Shown here: positions 26,629-34,667 of the stretch, piece by piece
Layout of the letters: each line of letters starts with the position of its first letter
Position numbering within the stretch: the stretch's first letter is position 1
NCBI GenBank assembly: GCA_902518235.1
Contig: CABYFN010000001.1
Location: 1-34,667 of the forward strand
From: an uncultured Pelagibacteraceae bacterium
Lineage (GTDB): Bacteria; Pseudomonadota; Alphaproteobacteria; Pelagibacterales; Pelagibacteraceae
Reading direction: 5' to 3'
Length of the DNA stretch: 34,667 nucleotides
Position numbers and translations under genes: made by a program
The notes under the pieces: generated by a model
What the model was told of the DNA's origin: nothing
The model's input: the letters and a program-made list of their open reading frames with translations, nothing else
Database searches by the model: none

Positions 26629-26664
26629 TTTTTCTTCATATATGAAATCATATATTAAGAAAAA
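26629..26664. repeat. 36-bp inverted repeat (17-nt arms, one mismatch, 2-nt centre) in the trmL-petA divergent region
   Basis: TTTTTCTTCATATATGA-AA-TCATATATTAAGAAAAA. Confidence 0.8.
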
Positions 26665-26680
26665 ATTAAAATAATAATAA

Positions 26681-27199
26681 ATGTCCGATTCAGAAAAAAA
26701 GAAGCCAAATAGACGAGATTTTATAGTAACCGCAACAGCAGCAGCAGGTGCAGTAGGGGTCGGCGCGGTTGTTTGGCCATTAGTTGATCAAATGAACCCA
26801 GATGCTTCAGTTAAAGCCCTAGCAAGCACAGAAGTAGACATAAGCGCTGTTGAGCCTGGTCAATCGATAACTGTTTTGTGGAGAGGTAAACCAGTTTTTA
26901 TAAAAAGAAGAACTCAAGATGAAATTGATAGTGCGAGAGCTGTTGATCTAAGTGAATTGAAACATCCTGAAAAAGATGAGGATAGAGCAAAAAATCCAGA
27001 GTGGCTTGTAATGTTAGGAGTATGCACTCACCTTGGATGTGTACCTTTAAATGATAAAGGAGATTATGGAGCATGGTTTTGTCCATGTCATGGTTCACAC
27101 TACGATACATCTGGAAGAATTAGAAAAGGACCGGCACCTACTAATATGGAAGTACCAAAATACGAATTTGTAAATAGCAACACTATTAAAATTGGATAG
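26681..27199 (+). CDS. petA: Ubiquinol-cytochrome c reductase Rieske iron-sulfur subunit
   Basis: Twin-arginine RRDF signal; CTHLGCVP and CPCHGSHYD cluster motifs. Confidence 0.97.
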   Translation: MSDSEKKKPNRRDFIVTATAAAGAVGVGAVVWPLVDQMNPDASVKALASTEVDISAVEPGQSITVLWRGKPVFIKRRTQDEIDSARAVDLSELKHPEKDEDRAKNPEWLVMLGVCTHLGCVPLNDKGDYGAWFCPCHGSHYDTSGRIRKGPAPTNMEVPKYEFVNSNTIKIG

Positions 27200-27207
27200 A
27201 AAATTTT

Positions 27208-28476
27208 ATGAGCGATCACGAATACACACCTAAATCAAAAGTTGGAAAATGGTTTAATGATAGACTTCCATTACTAACACTTGCAAACCATTTAACAGAT
27301 TATCCTACTCCTAAAAATTTAAATTACTGGTGGACATTTGGTGGAATTCTTACTTTTTGCTTAATCACTCAAATAATTACAGGTATTGTTTTGGGTATGC
27401 ATTACGTAGCGCATGCTGATTTAGCGTTCCAGAGTGTAGAACACATAATGAGAGATGTAAATTATGGTTGGTTAATAAGATACGTACATGCAAATGGAGC
27501 ATCTATGTTTTTCTTAGCTGTTTATATTCATATCTTTAGATCTTTGTATTATGGTTCATATAAATCACCAAGAGAAGTAATTTGGATTATAGGTATGTTG
27601 ATTTATTTCCTTATGATGGCAACTGCATTTATGGGGTATGTTCTTCCTTGGGGACAAATGAGTTTCTGGGGTGCAACAGTAATTACTAACTTATTTAGCG
27701 CTATTCCTTTAGTAGGGGAGAGTATCACGAATTGGCTTTGGGGAGGTTACTCAGTTGATAATCCAACTTTAACAAGATTTTTTAGCTTACACTATTTGTT
27801 TCCTTTTTTAATTTTAGGATTAGTAGTTCTTCACATTTGGGCACTACACGTACCTGGAAACAACAACCCTATTGGAATAGACATTAAAAAACCATCTAAG
27901 GATACCGTCCCATTTCATCCGTATATAGTGATTAAAGATGCATTTGCACTTTTAATATTTTTATTAATATTTGCTTTCTTTGTATTCTTTTCACCTAATA
28001 TACTAGGTCATGCAGACAATTATATTGAGGCAAACCCACTAGTCACACCTGCTCACATTGTACCTGAATGGTACTTATTACCATTCTATGCAATCTTAAG
28101 ATCAGTCCCTGATAAACTGCTTGGAGTGATTGCGATGTTTGCTGCAATATTTGTATTAGTGATTTTACCTTGGTTAGATACTTCAAAAGTTAGATCAACT
28201 GTTTTTAGACCTATTTACAAACAGTTCTACTGGTTTTTAGTTGCTGATGTATTAATACTTGGGTATGTGGGAGCAATGCCAGCTGAGGGCTTGTACTTAT
28301 TGATAGCAAGAGTAGCAACAGCCTATTACTTTGCACACTTTTTAATAATTTTACCTTTCTTGGGCATGAAGGAAAAAACTACCCCATTACCTCTTAGTAT
28401 AACGGAGCCTATATTGGGGGGATCGGCTGATATGGCGATGGCTAGAAATAATTTGGATCTTAAAGAGAAACTGTGA
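27208..28476 (+). CDS. petB: Cytochrome b of the bc1 complex
   Basis: [47 protein letters not shown]. Confidence 0.98.
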   Translation: MSDHEYTPKSKVGKWFNDRLPLLTLANHLTDYPTPKNLNYWWTFGGILTFCLITQIITGIVLGMHYVAHADLAFQSVEHIMRDVNYGWLIRYVHANGASMFFLAVYIHIFRSLYYGSYKSPREVIWIIGMLIYFLMMATAFMGYVLPWGQMSFWGATVITNLFSAIPLVGESITNWLWGGYSVDNPTLTRFFSLHYLFPFLILGLVVLHIWALHVPGNNNPIGIDIKKPSKDTVPFHPYIVIKDAFALLIFLLIFAFFVFFSPNILGHADNYIEANPLVTPAHIVPEWYLLPFYAILRSVPDKLLGVIAMFAAIFVLVILPWLDTSKVRSTVFRPIYKQFYWFLVADVLILGYVGAMPAEGLYLLIARVATAYYFAHFLIILPFLGMKEKTTPLPLSITEPILGGSADMAMARNNLDLKEKL

Positions 28477-29258
28477 GAATCTTTTTAAAATTAATATTCT
28501 TACTTGTTATAATTTCATCATTAATTTTATCGAGAGCAAATGCAGCTGGTGAACAACAAGAACCATTAAAAGTTGATTGGTCTTTTAAAAGCTTTTTTGG
28601 CAAATTCGATAGAGCTTCTCTTCAAAGAGGATATCAAGTTTATACAGAAGTTTGTGCCTCATGCCACTCACTTAAACATTTAAGTTATAGAAATCTTGCA
28701 GAAAAAGGTGGACCAGAGTTTACAGAACTTGAGGCTAAAGCGATTGCCTCAAATTTCGAAGTAACAGATGGACCAAACAGTGATGGAGAAATGTTCGAAA
28801 GACCAGCTAAATTATCTGATAAATTTGTGATGCCTTATGCAAATGTTCAGGAAGCAATTGCTGCCAATGGTGGGGCTTACCCTCCAGACATGTCAGTTCT
28901 TGTAAAAGCAAGAAGTGGTGGAGCAAATTATATTTATTCTGTTTTAATGGGCTACGATGAACCGCCAGCAGGTATGGAGCTAGATGATGGTGTTTATTAT
29001 AATAAATATATGTATGGCAACAAAATTAAAATGTCATCTCCTTTAGACGAAGACATTGTAGAATACTCAGATGGAACAAAAGCAACAGTAGATCAAATGG
29101 CTAGAGATGTAACAACCTTTTTACAGTGGACAGCTGAACCGCATTTAGAAACAAGACATAAACTAGGTTTCAGGGTTATTATATATTTATCAGTTTTAAC
29201 AATTTTAGTTTACTTTAGTATGAAAAAAATCTGGTCACGTATTGAAACGAAAGTTTAA
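28473..29258 (+). CDS. petC: Cytochrome c1
   Basis: GTG start, signal peptide, [15 protein letters not shown] heme motif, C-terminal anchor helix. Confidence 0.96.
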   Translation: MRIFLKLIFLLVIISSLILSRANAAGEQQEPLKVDWSFKSFFGKFDRASLQRGYQVYTEVCASCHSLKHLSYRNLAEKGGPEFTELEAKAIASNFEVTDGPNSDGEMFERPAKLSDKFVMPYANVQEAIAANGGAYPPDMSVLVKARSGGANYIYSVLMGYDEPPAGMELDDGVYYNKYMYGNKIKMSSPLDEDIVEYSDGTKATVDQMARDVTTFLQWTAEPHLETRHKLGFRVIIYLSVLTILVYFSMKKIWSRIETKV

Positions 29259-30311
29259 AATATCTCCGTCTTTAACAATATATTCTTTTCCTTCTAATCT
29301 CATTTTTCCAGCCTCTTTGGATTTTAACCATCCCTGATTATTTAAAAAATCTTCGTAAGAAATTGTTTCAGCTCTTATAAACCCTTTTTCAAAGTCAGAA
29401 TGAATTTCTCCTGCTGCATTTGGTGCTGTCGATTCCTTTGTAATAGTCCAAGCTCTAGTCTCTTCTGGTCCAGATGTAAAAAATGTCTGTAAGGATAGAA
29501 GTTCGTATCCTTTTCTTATTAATGAATTAAGTCCTGTCTCTGGCATATTGATCATTTTCATATAATTTTTTTTTTCATTTTCATCTTCTAATTGGTTTAT
29601 TTGATTTTCTATATCTGCAGAAATTACCAATGTATTTTTTTCATCAAATTTTTTTATAAAGTCCTCAGTATATTTGTTACCTGACTTAATACTTTCCTCG
29701 TCTACATTACAAACATATAGTTTTGGCTTAGTACTAAGAAGTCCACTATTTTTTAAAAGTTTTTCATCAAATTCATTTGTAATCAATTTTAAATCACCAT
29801 CCTTATCGATTATATTTTGAGCTGCCTCTAGTAATTTAAGTTCTTCAATATCAACATTTTTTTTATTTTTTTTATCAAGTCTTTTTTGAATCGACTCTAA
29901 ATCAGCTAACTTCATTTCAGTTTCTATAATCTCTAAATCTCTGATAGGATCAACTGTAGGGTTAACATTTTGAATATCATCCGAGTCAAAACATCTAATC
30001 ATGTGAATAATTGCATCAACCTCTCTAATATGGGATAAGAATTTATTGCCTAATCCTTCACCTTTAGAGGCTCCTTTAACAAGACCCGCGATATCAACAA
30101 ACGAGATTGTAGTGTTAATTTTTTTTTTGGAAGTCGAAATTTCAGCCAGTTTATCAAGTCTTTCATCTGGAACTGCTACAATGCCAATATTTGGATCAAT
30201 TGTGCAAAAAGGAAAATTTTCTGCTTGTGCTTTATTAGAGTTTGTTAAAGCATTAAATAAAGTAGACTTACCAACGTTTGGCAATCCAACGATTCCACAT
30301 TTAAAACCCAT
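29235..30311 (-). CDS. ychF: YchF/EngD family ribosome-binding ATPase
   Basis: GFKCGIVGLPNVGKSTLFNALTNS, FVDIAGLVKGASKGEGLGNKFL, C-terminal TGS domain. Confidence 0.97.
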   Translation of the reverse strand: MGFKCGIVGLPNVGKSTLFNALTNSNKAQAENFPFCTIDPNIGIVAVPDERLDKLAEISTSKKKINTTISFVDIAGLVKGASKGEGLGNKFLSHIREVDAIIHMIRCFDSDDIQNVNPTVDPIRDLEIIETEMKLADLESIQKRLDKKNKKNVDIEELKLLEAAQNIIDKDGDLKLITNEFDEKLLKNSGLLSTKPKLYVCNVDEESIKSGNKYTEDFIKKFDEKNTLVISADIENQINQLEDENEKKNYMKMINMPETGLNSLIRKGYELLSLQTFFTSGPEETRAWTITKESTAPNAAGEIHSDFEKGFIRAETISYEDFLNNQGWLKSKEAGKMRLEGKEYIVKDGDILNFRFNT

Positions 30312-30872
30312 TTAATTGTTGTTAACAGTACTAGAAAATAAGTCTAATTTTTTATCGATTAAGATAGTCAAAGACTCAATTATATTACTTGTGATCGAGT
30401 CCAAATGAACTTGTTCATCCTCATTAAAATCGTTTAGGACATAATCAGAAACAGATATTTTATTTTCTGGCTTTCCTATACCAATACGAACTCTTGAATA
30501 TTCTTTACCAATAAACTTATCTATTGATGCAATACCGTTGTGGCCTGCACTTGATCCTCCAAATTTTGCTTTAATTTTTCCAAATTCAATATCTAGGTCA
30601 TCATGGAATACAATCACATCTTCTGCATCAATTTTGAAGTATTCAAGTAGCTCTCTAATACAAATTCCTGAATTGTTCATAAATGTGAGAGGTTTGATTG
30701 CATATATTTTTTTATCACCAATGTTTCCAGTGGTTAATAATCCCTTAAATTTTGGTTTTTGTTTAGACAATCCAAATTTTTGATTAATTGCATCCACAAT
30801 TTTAAAACCAATGTTGTGTCTATTATTTTGACTATTTGGAGTCGGATTTCCTAAACCAACAAGTAACAACAT
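30312..30872 (-). CDS. pth: Peptidyl-tRNA hydrolase
   Basis: LLVGLGNPTPNSQNNRHNIGF, PLTFMNNSG, FGGSSAGHNGIASI. Confidence 0.97.
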   Translation of the reverse strand: MLLLVGLGNPTPNSQNNRHNIGFKIVDAINQKFGLSKQKPKFKGLLTTGNIGDKKIYAIKPLTFMNNSGICIRELLEYFKIDAEDVIVFHDDLDIEFGKIKAKFGGSSAGHNGIASIDKFIGKEYSRVRIGIGKPENKISVSDYVLNDFNEDEQVHLDSITSNIIESLTILIDKKLDLFSSTVNNN

Positions 30873-30908
30873 ATCAAATTAAATCTGGAAAAAAAATTTC
30901 ACTATTTA

Positions 30909-31625
30909 TTATTTTTTATCTGATGAAGATTTATCTTCTTCTTTAGATTTGTCACCCTCAGTCTTATCACTCTCTGTTGAGGTTTTATCACCACCTTCTG
31001 CAGCTGCCTCTGCTCCTTCTGCGGCTTCACCCTCTGCTGCCTCTGCTGGTTTTTCTGGTTCTTTAACTACTGTAGGTGCAGCAACTGTTGCAATTACGAA
31101 GTCTCTTCCTTGAATTGTGGGGGTAACATTTTCAGGTAAATTAATTGAAGAAATTTTTATACTTGTACCAATATCTAAACCTTCTAAATCTACTACGAGC
31201 TCAGTTGGAATATTTTCTGCAGGACATTTTAGTTCTACCTTACGTCTTACAATATTTAGTACTCCTCCACGTTTAAGCCCTGGTGATAATTCATTATTTA
31301 TAAATTTTACGGGTATTTCTAAAATAATCTTTCCACCTTTAACAATTCTCATTAAGTCGAAATGAATTGGCTCATCAGTAATAGTGTCAAAATCAATATT
31401 TCTTGTTAAAACTTTTTGTTCTTTCCCATCTAAATTAATAGAGATTACATTAGATAGAAAATTTTCTTTATTTATTAAATTCTTTAGCTCTTTGGTTGTA
31501 ATAGAAATTTTTTCATTTGGCTGCTCTCCACCATAAACTATACCTGGAACATTACCTTTACTTCTTAGGTTGTTCACTTGTCCTTTAGTTTTTGTATCTC
31601 TAATTGTCGCTTGTATTGTGCTCAT
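30909..31625 (-). CDS. rplY: 50S ribosomal protein L25/Ctc with long low-complexity acidic/lysine tail
   Basis: Ctc/TL5-type sequence (VPGIVYGGEQPNEKI, GGVLNIVRRKVELKCPAENIP) plus EGEAAEGAEAAAEGGDK tail. Confidence 0.94.
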   Translation of the reverse strand: MSTIQATIRDTKTKGQVNNLRSKGNVPGIVYGGEQPNEKISITTKELKNLINKENFLSNVISINLDGKEQKVLTRNIDFDTITDEPIHFDLMRIVKGGKIILEIPVKFINNELSPGLKRGGVLNIVRRKVELKCPAENIPTELVVDLEGLDIGTSIKISSINLPENVTPTIQGRDFVIATVAAPTVVKEPEKPAEAAEGEAAEGAEAAAEGGDKTSTESDKTEGDKSKEEDKSSSDKK

Positions 31626-31667
31626 AAAGAGCTGGTTTTTAACCGAAGTTCGCTAATTTTACAAGTT

Positions 31668-32600
31668 TTATTTGAATAGATCTGAAACAGATGTTGAATT
31701 AGAAATCCTTTTAATAGCCTCAGCCAATAATATTGATATTGATAATACTTCAATATTTCTTACTTTTTTTAATTTGTCTGAACTGTCTATACTATCTGTA
31801 ATAACTAAATTTTTAATTTTTGAATTTTTTATCTTTTTAACTGCATCTCCACTAAAAACACCATGAGTTGCGTATACATGAACCTCTTTTGCACCTCTTT
31901 TTAATAAAGCGTCAGCTGCATTGACAATTGTTCCTCCAGAATCAATTATATCATCAGTTAAAATACAAATTTTATTTTTAACATTCCCAATGACATTCAT
32001 AACTTGTGACTTTCCAGGACTAGGTCTTCTTTTGTCAACTATTGCTAAACCAACATCTAATTTTTTTCCTAAAGCTCTTGCTCTTTCAACTCCTCCAACA
32101 TCAGGGGCAACACAAATTATATTATTACTTTTAATTTTTCTTTTTATATGCTTTGCAAAGATTGGGGTGGCAAAAAGATTATCTACTGGAATATCAAAAA
32201 AACCTTGAATTTGTCCTGCATGCAAATCTACCGTCACTACTCTGTCGGCTCCTGCATTTGTAATTAAGTTTGAGACTAATTTTGCAGAAATAGAAGTTCT
32301 TGGCACAACTTTACGATCTTGTCTGGCATAGCCAAAATAAGGAATTACAGTAGTGATATTTTTTGCAGATGATCTTTTAAGTGCATCTATACAAAGAAGC
32401 AGCTCCATTAAATTATCATTTGCTGGCGACGATACTGACTGAATTATAAAAATACTGTTACCTCTTATATTTTCGTTAATTTCAATATAGATCTCACCAT
32501 CTGCAAATTTTCTAATACTGGTATTGACTAATTTATTTTTTAAATTTTTTGAAATTTTATTACTTAGCTGTTTATTGCTATTTCCAGTGAGAATCTTCAT
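31668..32600 (-). CDS. prs: Ribose-phosphate pyrophosphokinase
   Basis: FADGEIYIEINENIRG, IPYFGYARQDRKV, VTVDLHAGQIQGFF, ILTDDIIDSGGTIVNAA. Confidence 0.97.
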   Translation of the reverse strand: MKILTGNSNKQLSNKISKNLKNKLVNTSIRKFADGEIYIEINENIRGNSIFIIQSVSSPANDNLMELLLCIDALKRSSAKNITTVIPYFGYARQDRKVVPRTSISAKLVSNLITNAGADRVVTVDLHAGQIQGFFDIPVDNLFATPIFAKHIKRKIKSNNIICVAPDVGGVERARALGKKLDVGLAIVDKRRPSPGKSQVMNVIGNVKNKICILTDDIIDSGGTIVNAADALLKRGAKEVHVYATHGVFSGDAVKKIKNSKIKNLVITDSIDSSDKLKKVRNIEVLSISILLAEAIKRISNSTSVSDLFK

Positions 32601-32614
32601 TTTTTGAGAATAAT

Positions 32615-33367
32615 TTATTTAATCATAATTACAGAAATATTTCTACCATAATCATTTAATTTATTTCTAATTGATCTCCTAGCACTGAAAAAGTTGTTAC
32701 TTAATAAATATGTATCTTTTTTGATAATTTCAATGTTTTTTACCCCAAATTTCATAAGTTGTTCTTTAATATAATCATTTAAACTGAAATATATTTTATT
32801 TCTTTTGATTTTAAAAAATTTTTTATTAGACCTTTTTTGATTAATAAATTTATCTAAGAAATCATTTCTTACCTCATAGTTTTCCTTTCCTATAGAAGGT
32901 CCAATTACAACTATTAAATCTTTAAAGTTACTACCACTTGATTTAAACTTTCCTAATGTAGAAGATACTATTTTTTTGTATGCTCCTTTCCACCCTGCAT
33001 GCAGCGCACCAATTAAATTATTCACTGGGTCATATATCAAAACAGGAGCACAATCAGCTGTCAAAATTCCTAAAGCAATACCCTTTTTATTTGTTATTAA
33101 TGAGTCACCTTTTAATTTTTTTTTTGGAATTTCTAATATTTTATGGACTTTGTTACTATGAATTTGATTTAATAATATAAGATTATTTTTATTACAGCCA
33201 ATTTCTTGGCAAACTTTTTCAATATTCTTCCTAACATATATAATTTTATCATCAGAACCTAGACCACAATTTAAACCTTTGTAAATACCTTTTGAGACAC
33301 CTCCAAGACGATTAAAAAAACCATGTCTTATCTTTTTGAATTTAGAAAGTTTATTTGATTTAAACAT
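32615..33367 (-). CDS. pgeF: PgeF/YfiH-family multicopper laccase-domain protein (peptidoglycan editing)
   Basis: HGFFNRLGGVSKGIYKGLNCG, LTADCAPVLIYD, GALHAGWKGAYKKIV. Confidence 0.93.
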   Translation of the reverse strand: MFKSNKLSKFKKIRHGFFNRLGGVSKGIYKGLNCGLGSDDKIIYVRKNIEKVCQEIGCNKNNLILLNQIHSNKVHKILEIPKKKLKGDSLITNKKGIALGILTADCAPVLIYDPVNNLIGALHAGWKGAYKKIVSSTLGKFKSSGSNFKDLIVVIGPSIGKENYEVRNDFLDKFINQKRSNKKFFKIKRNKIYFSLNDYIKEQLMKFGVKNIEIIKKDTYLLSNNFFSARRSIRNKLNDYGRNISVIMIK

Positions 33368-34449
33368 TAATCAAATCCAAAAAAATCATTTTTCTTGTTT
33401 TTATATCCAAAAATAACCTTAAAAAGGTTACCCATTTGTTTTTCATCAAGTAACCGAGATAAAGTTTCTCTCATATAAATTTGTTCTGTATTAGTTTTTT
33501 TTTTATTTAAAATCTGTGCTCGCTCAATTATACCCATTCTTTCTAAAAAAAACCTTTGAGTAACTATTTTTTTAACTTTAAGCTTATTTTTAAGGAAATA
33601 CTCTTTTAATAAATTAAAATTTACTAGTGAGGTTATATCTGCTTTACCAAGATTTTTTAACATTGTTTCAGTTGAAATTTTTTTATTATCCATCACTGCC
33701 TGAATGGTATTAGAGTTATTTTCATTCAAATATCCATAATCTATGAGTAAAATACCACCTGAAAGTTTATTGATCTTCTTTATTATTGGATTTAACTCCA
33801 AAAATCCTTTTTTAGGAAATTCAATAAATTTGAGTTTTTTTAATGTCTCAAATTTCTTTATTTGAGTCATGTCTTTTTTGTGACTTTTTATAAATTTTTC
33901 AACAATATTTATTTTATTTTTTACTGAATAATATTTTTCAAATAACTCATTATTTATATTTGAAAACTGTTTAATTGGTATTGCATCAAAAAATTCGTTA
34001 CCAAAAAAAATAACTGGTCCCTTTTTTATTGAGCTAAAGTTTTTGATCCATTTAATACGTTTATTATCTATATTTTGCTTTTGTAATTTTTTTAAAAATA
34101 CACTTTTCTCATATAAGTAAATTTTAATAGCTTTGTTTAATTCTGGAAATTTTTTTAGAGTACTAATTATAACTTTGGTTAAGCTTCCATCTCCAGGTCC
34201 AAGTTCTACAAAATTAAATATTTTAGGTTTTCCTATTTTTTCCCAAGTAGAAACCAACCATATACCAACAATTTCTGAGAATAGATTTGATATAACAGGG
34301 GATGTTATAAAGTCTCCATTTTTACCAAATGGATCTTTGCTAAAGTAATAACCTACCTTAGGTTCATATAGAATTTTTTCAATAAAATCATCAACAGGCA
34401 AAGGTTTTTTTGAAGTAATTTTAAATTTTTTGAGACTTAGTTTCATCAT
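33367..34449 (-). CDS. SAM-dependent methyltransferase, MidA/NDUFAF7-like
   Basis: PLPVDDFIEKILYEPKVGYY, GDFITSPVISNLFSEIVGIWL, FVELGPGDGSLTKVI, GNEFFDAIPIKQF. Confidence 0.92.
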   Translation of the reverse strand: MMKLSLKKFKITSKKPLPVDDFIEKILYEPKVGYYFSKDPFGKNGDFITSPVISNLFSEIVGIWLVSTWEKIGKPKIFNFVELGPGDGSLTKVIISTLKKFPELNKAIKIYLYEKSVFLKKLQKQNIDNKRIKWIKNFSSIKKGPVIFFGNEFFDAIPIKQFSNINNELFEKYYSVKNKINIVEKFIKSHKKDMTQIKKFETLKKLKFIEFPKKGFLELNPIIKKINKLSGGILLIDYGYLNENNSNTIQAVMDNKKISTETMLKNLGKADITSLVNFNLLKEYFLKNKLKVKKIVTQRFFLERMGIIERAQILNKKKTNTEQIYMRETLSRLLDEKQMGNLFKVIFGYKNKKNDFFGFD

Positions 34450-34667
34450 TTCTTTTAAAATAAATTAAAAACCCAATAAAAATCATTATGACACTTAAAA
34501 GTATTCCCATACTAACATGTCCAAATAAATATCCAATTTGTATATCTGGTTCTCTAAAAATTTCAGAGGTAATTCTAAAGCATCCATAAAGTATTAAGAA
34601 CATTATAGAGCAGGTTCCAATTTTATAATTTTTATTAAAAAAAATTAAATTCATTAAAATAAATAAA
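34421..34667 (-). CDS. lgt: Prolipoprotein diacylglyceryl transferase, C-terminal part (5' end outside window)
   Basis: LYGCFRITSEIFREPDIQIGYLFGHVSMGILLS; frame stays open to the window edge; overlaps the downstream gene by about 29 bp. Confidence 0.88.
   Translation of the reverse strand, partial: LFILMNLIFFNKNYKIGTCSIMFLILYGCFRITSEIFREPDIQIGYLFGHVSMGILLSVIMIFIGFLIYFKRNDETKSQKI

Noticed and set aside
30046-30315. Antisense ORFs over ychF, pth, rplY, prs, pgeF and midA (e.g. 30046-30315, 30538-30783, 31117-31365, 31921-32208, 32976-33180, 34133-34348)
   Set aside because: Shadow frames of conserved coding sequence.
1-34667. CRISPR arrays, transposons, prophage, toxin-antitoxin or restriction systems
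   Set aside because: No repeat-spacer pattern, transposase, integrase or defence-like gene seen; the only DNA methyltransferase is the orphan cell-cycle-type CcrM without a nuclease partner.

Overview
AT-rich, extremely compact alphaproteobacterial chromosome segment. Gene content and synteny suggest a SAR11/Pelagibacterales-like marine bacterium (inference, not verified). It is almost fully coding, with no rRNA, CRISPR array, transposase, phage module or long repeat. Main blocks in order: ctaB-thrC-peroxiredoxin-lipoprotein (+); a run of about 12.8 kb on the minus strand, read from 16222 down to 3445, consisting of DUF721/DciA-like, dsbA-like, smc, atpI-atpB-atpE-atpF'-atpF (F0), crtI-crtB-crtY-blh (retinal synthesis), a small membrane protein, ispH, thrB and rnhA; mutY and an FAD monooxygenase (+); ccrM, rnhB, a 44-aa small ORF and a UDG-family gene (-); a TPR protein, ispE, tRNA-Gln(TTG) and a CCA-adding enzyme (+); greA, hemF, trmL (-); petABC (+); ychF, pth, rplY, prs, pgeF, midA-like and partial lgt (-). 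No clearly new defence or mobile system is visible. The best leads are: (1) an 857-aa SMC with intact ATPase heads but no recognisable hinge domain; (2) a sigma70-like ccrM promoter with GANTC sites overlapping the -10 and inside the spacer, plus two more upstream; (3) a CCA-ending tRNA-Gln gene 3 nt upstream of the CCA-adding enzyme start codon; (4) a 36-bp near-perfect inverted repeat upstream of petABC; (5) a retinal cassette sandwiched between ATP synthase F0 genes and ispH, with an uncharacterised small membrane protein; (6) divergent genes with abutting start codons (CATATG) and convergent genes sharing stop codons as TTAA.
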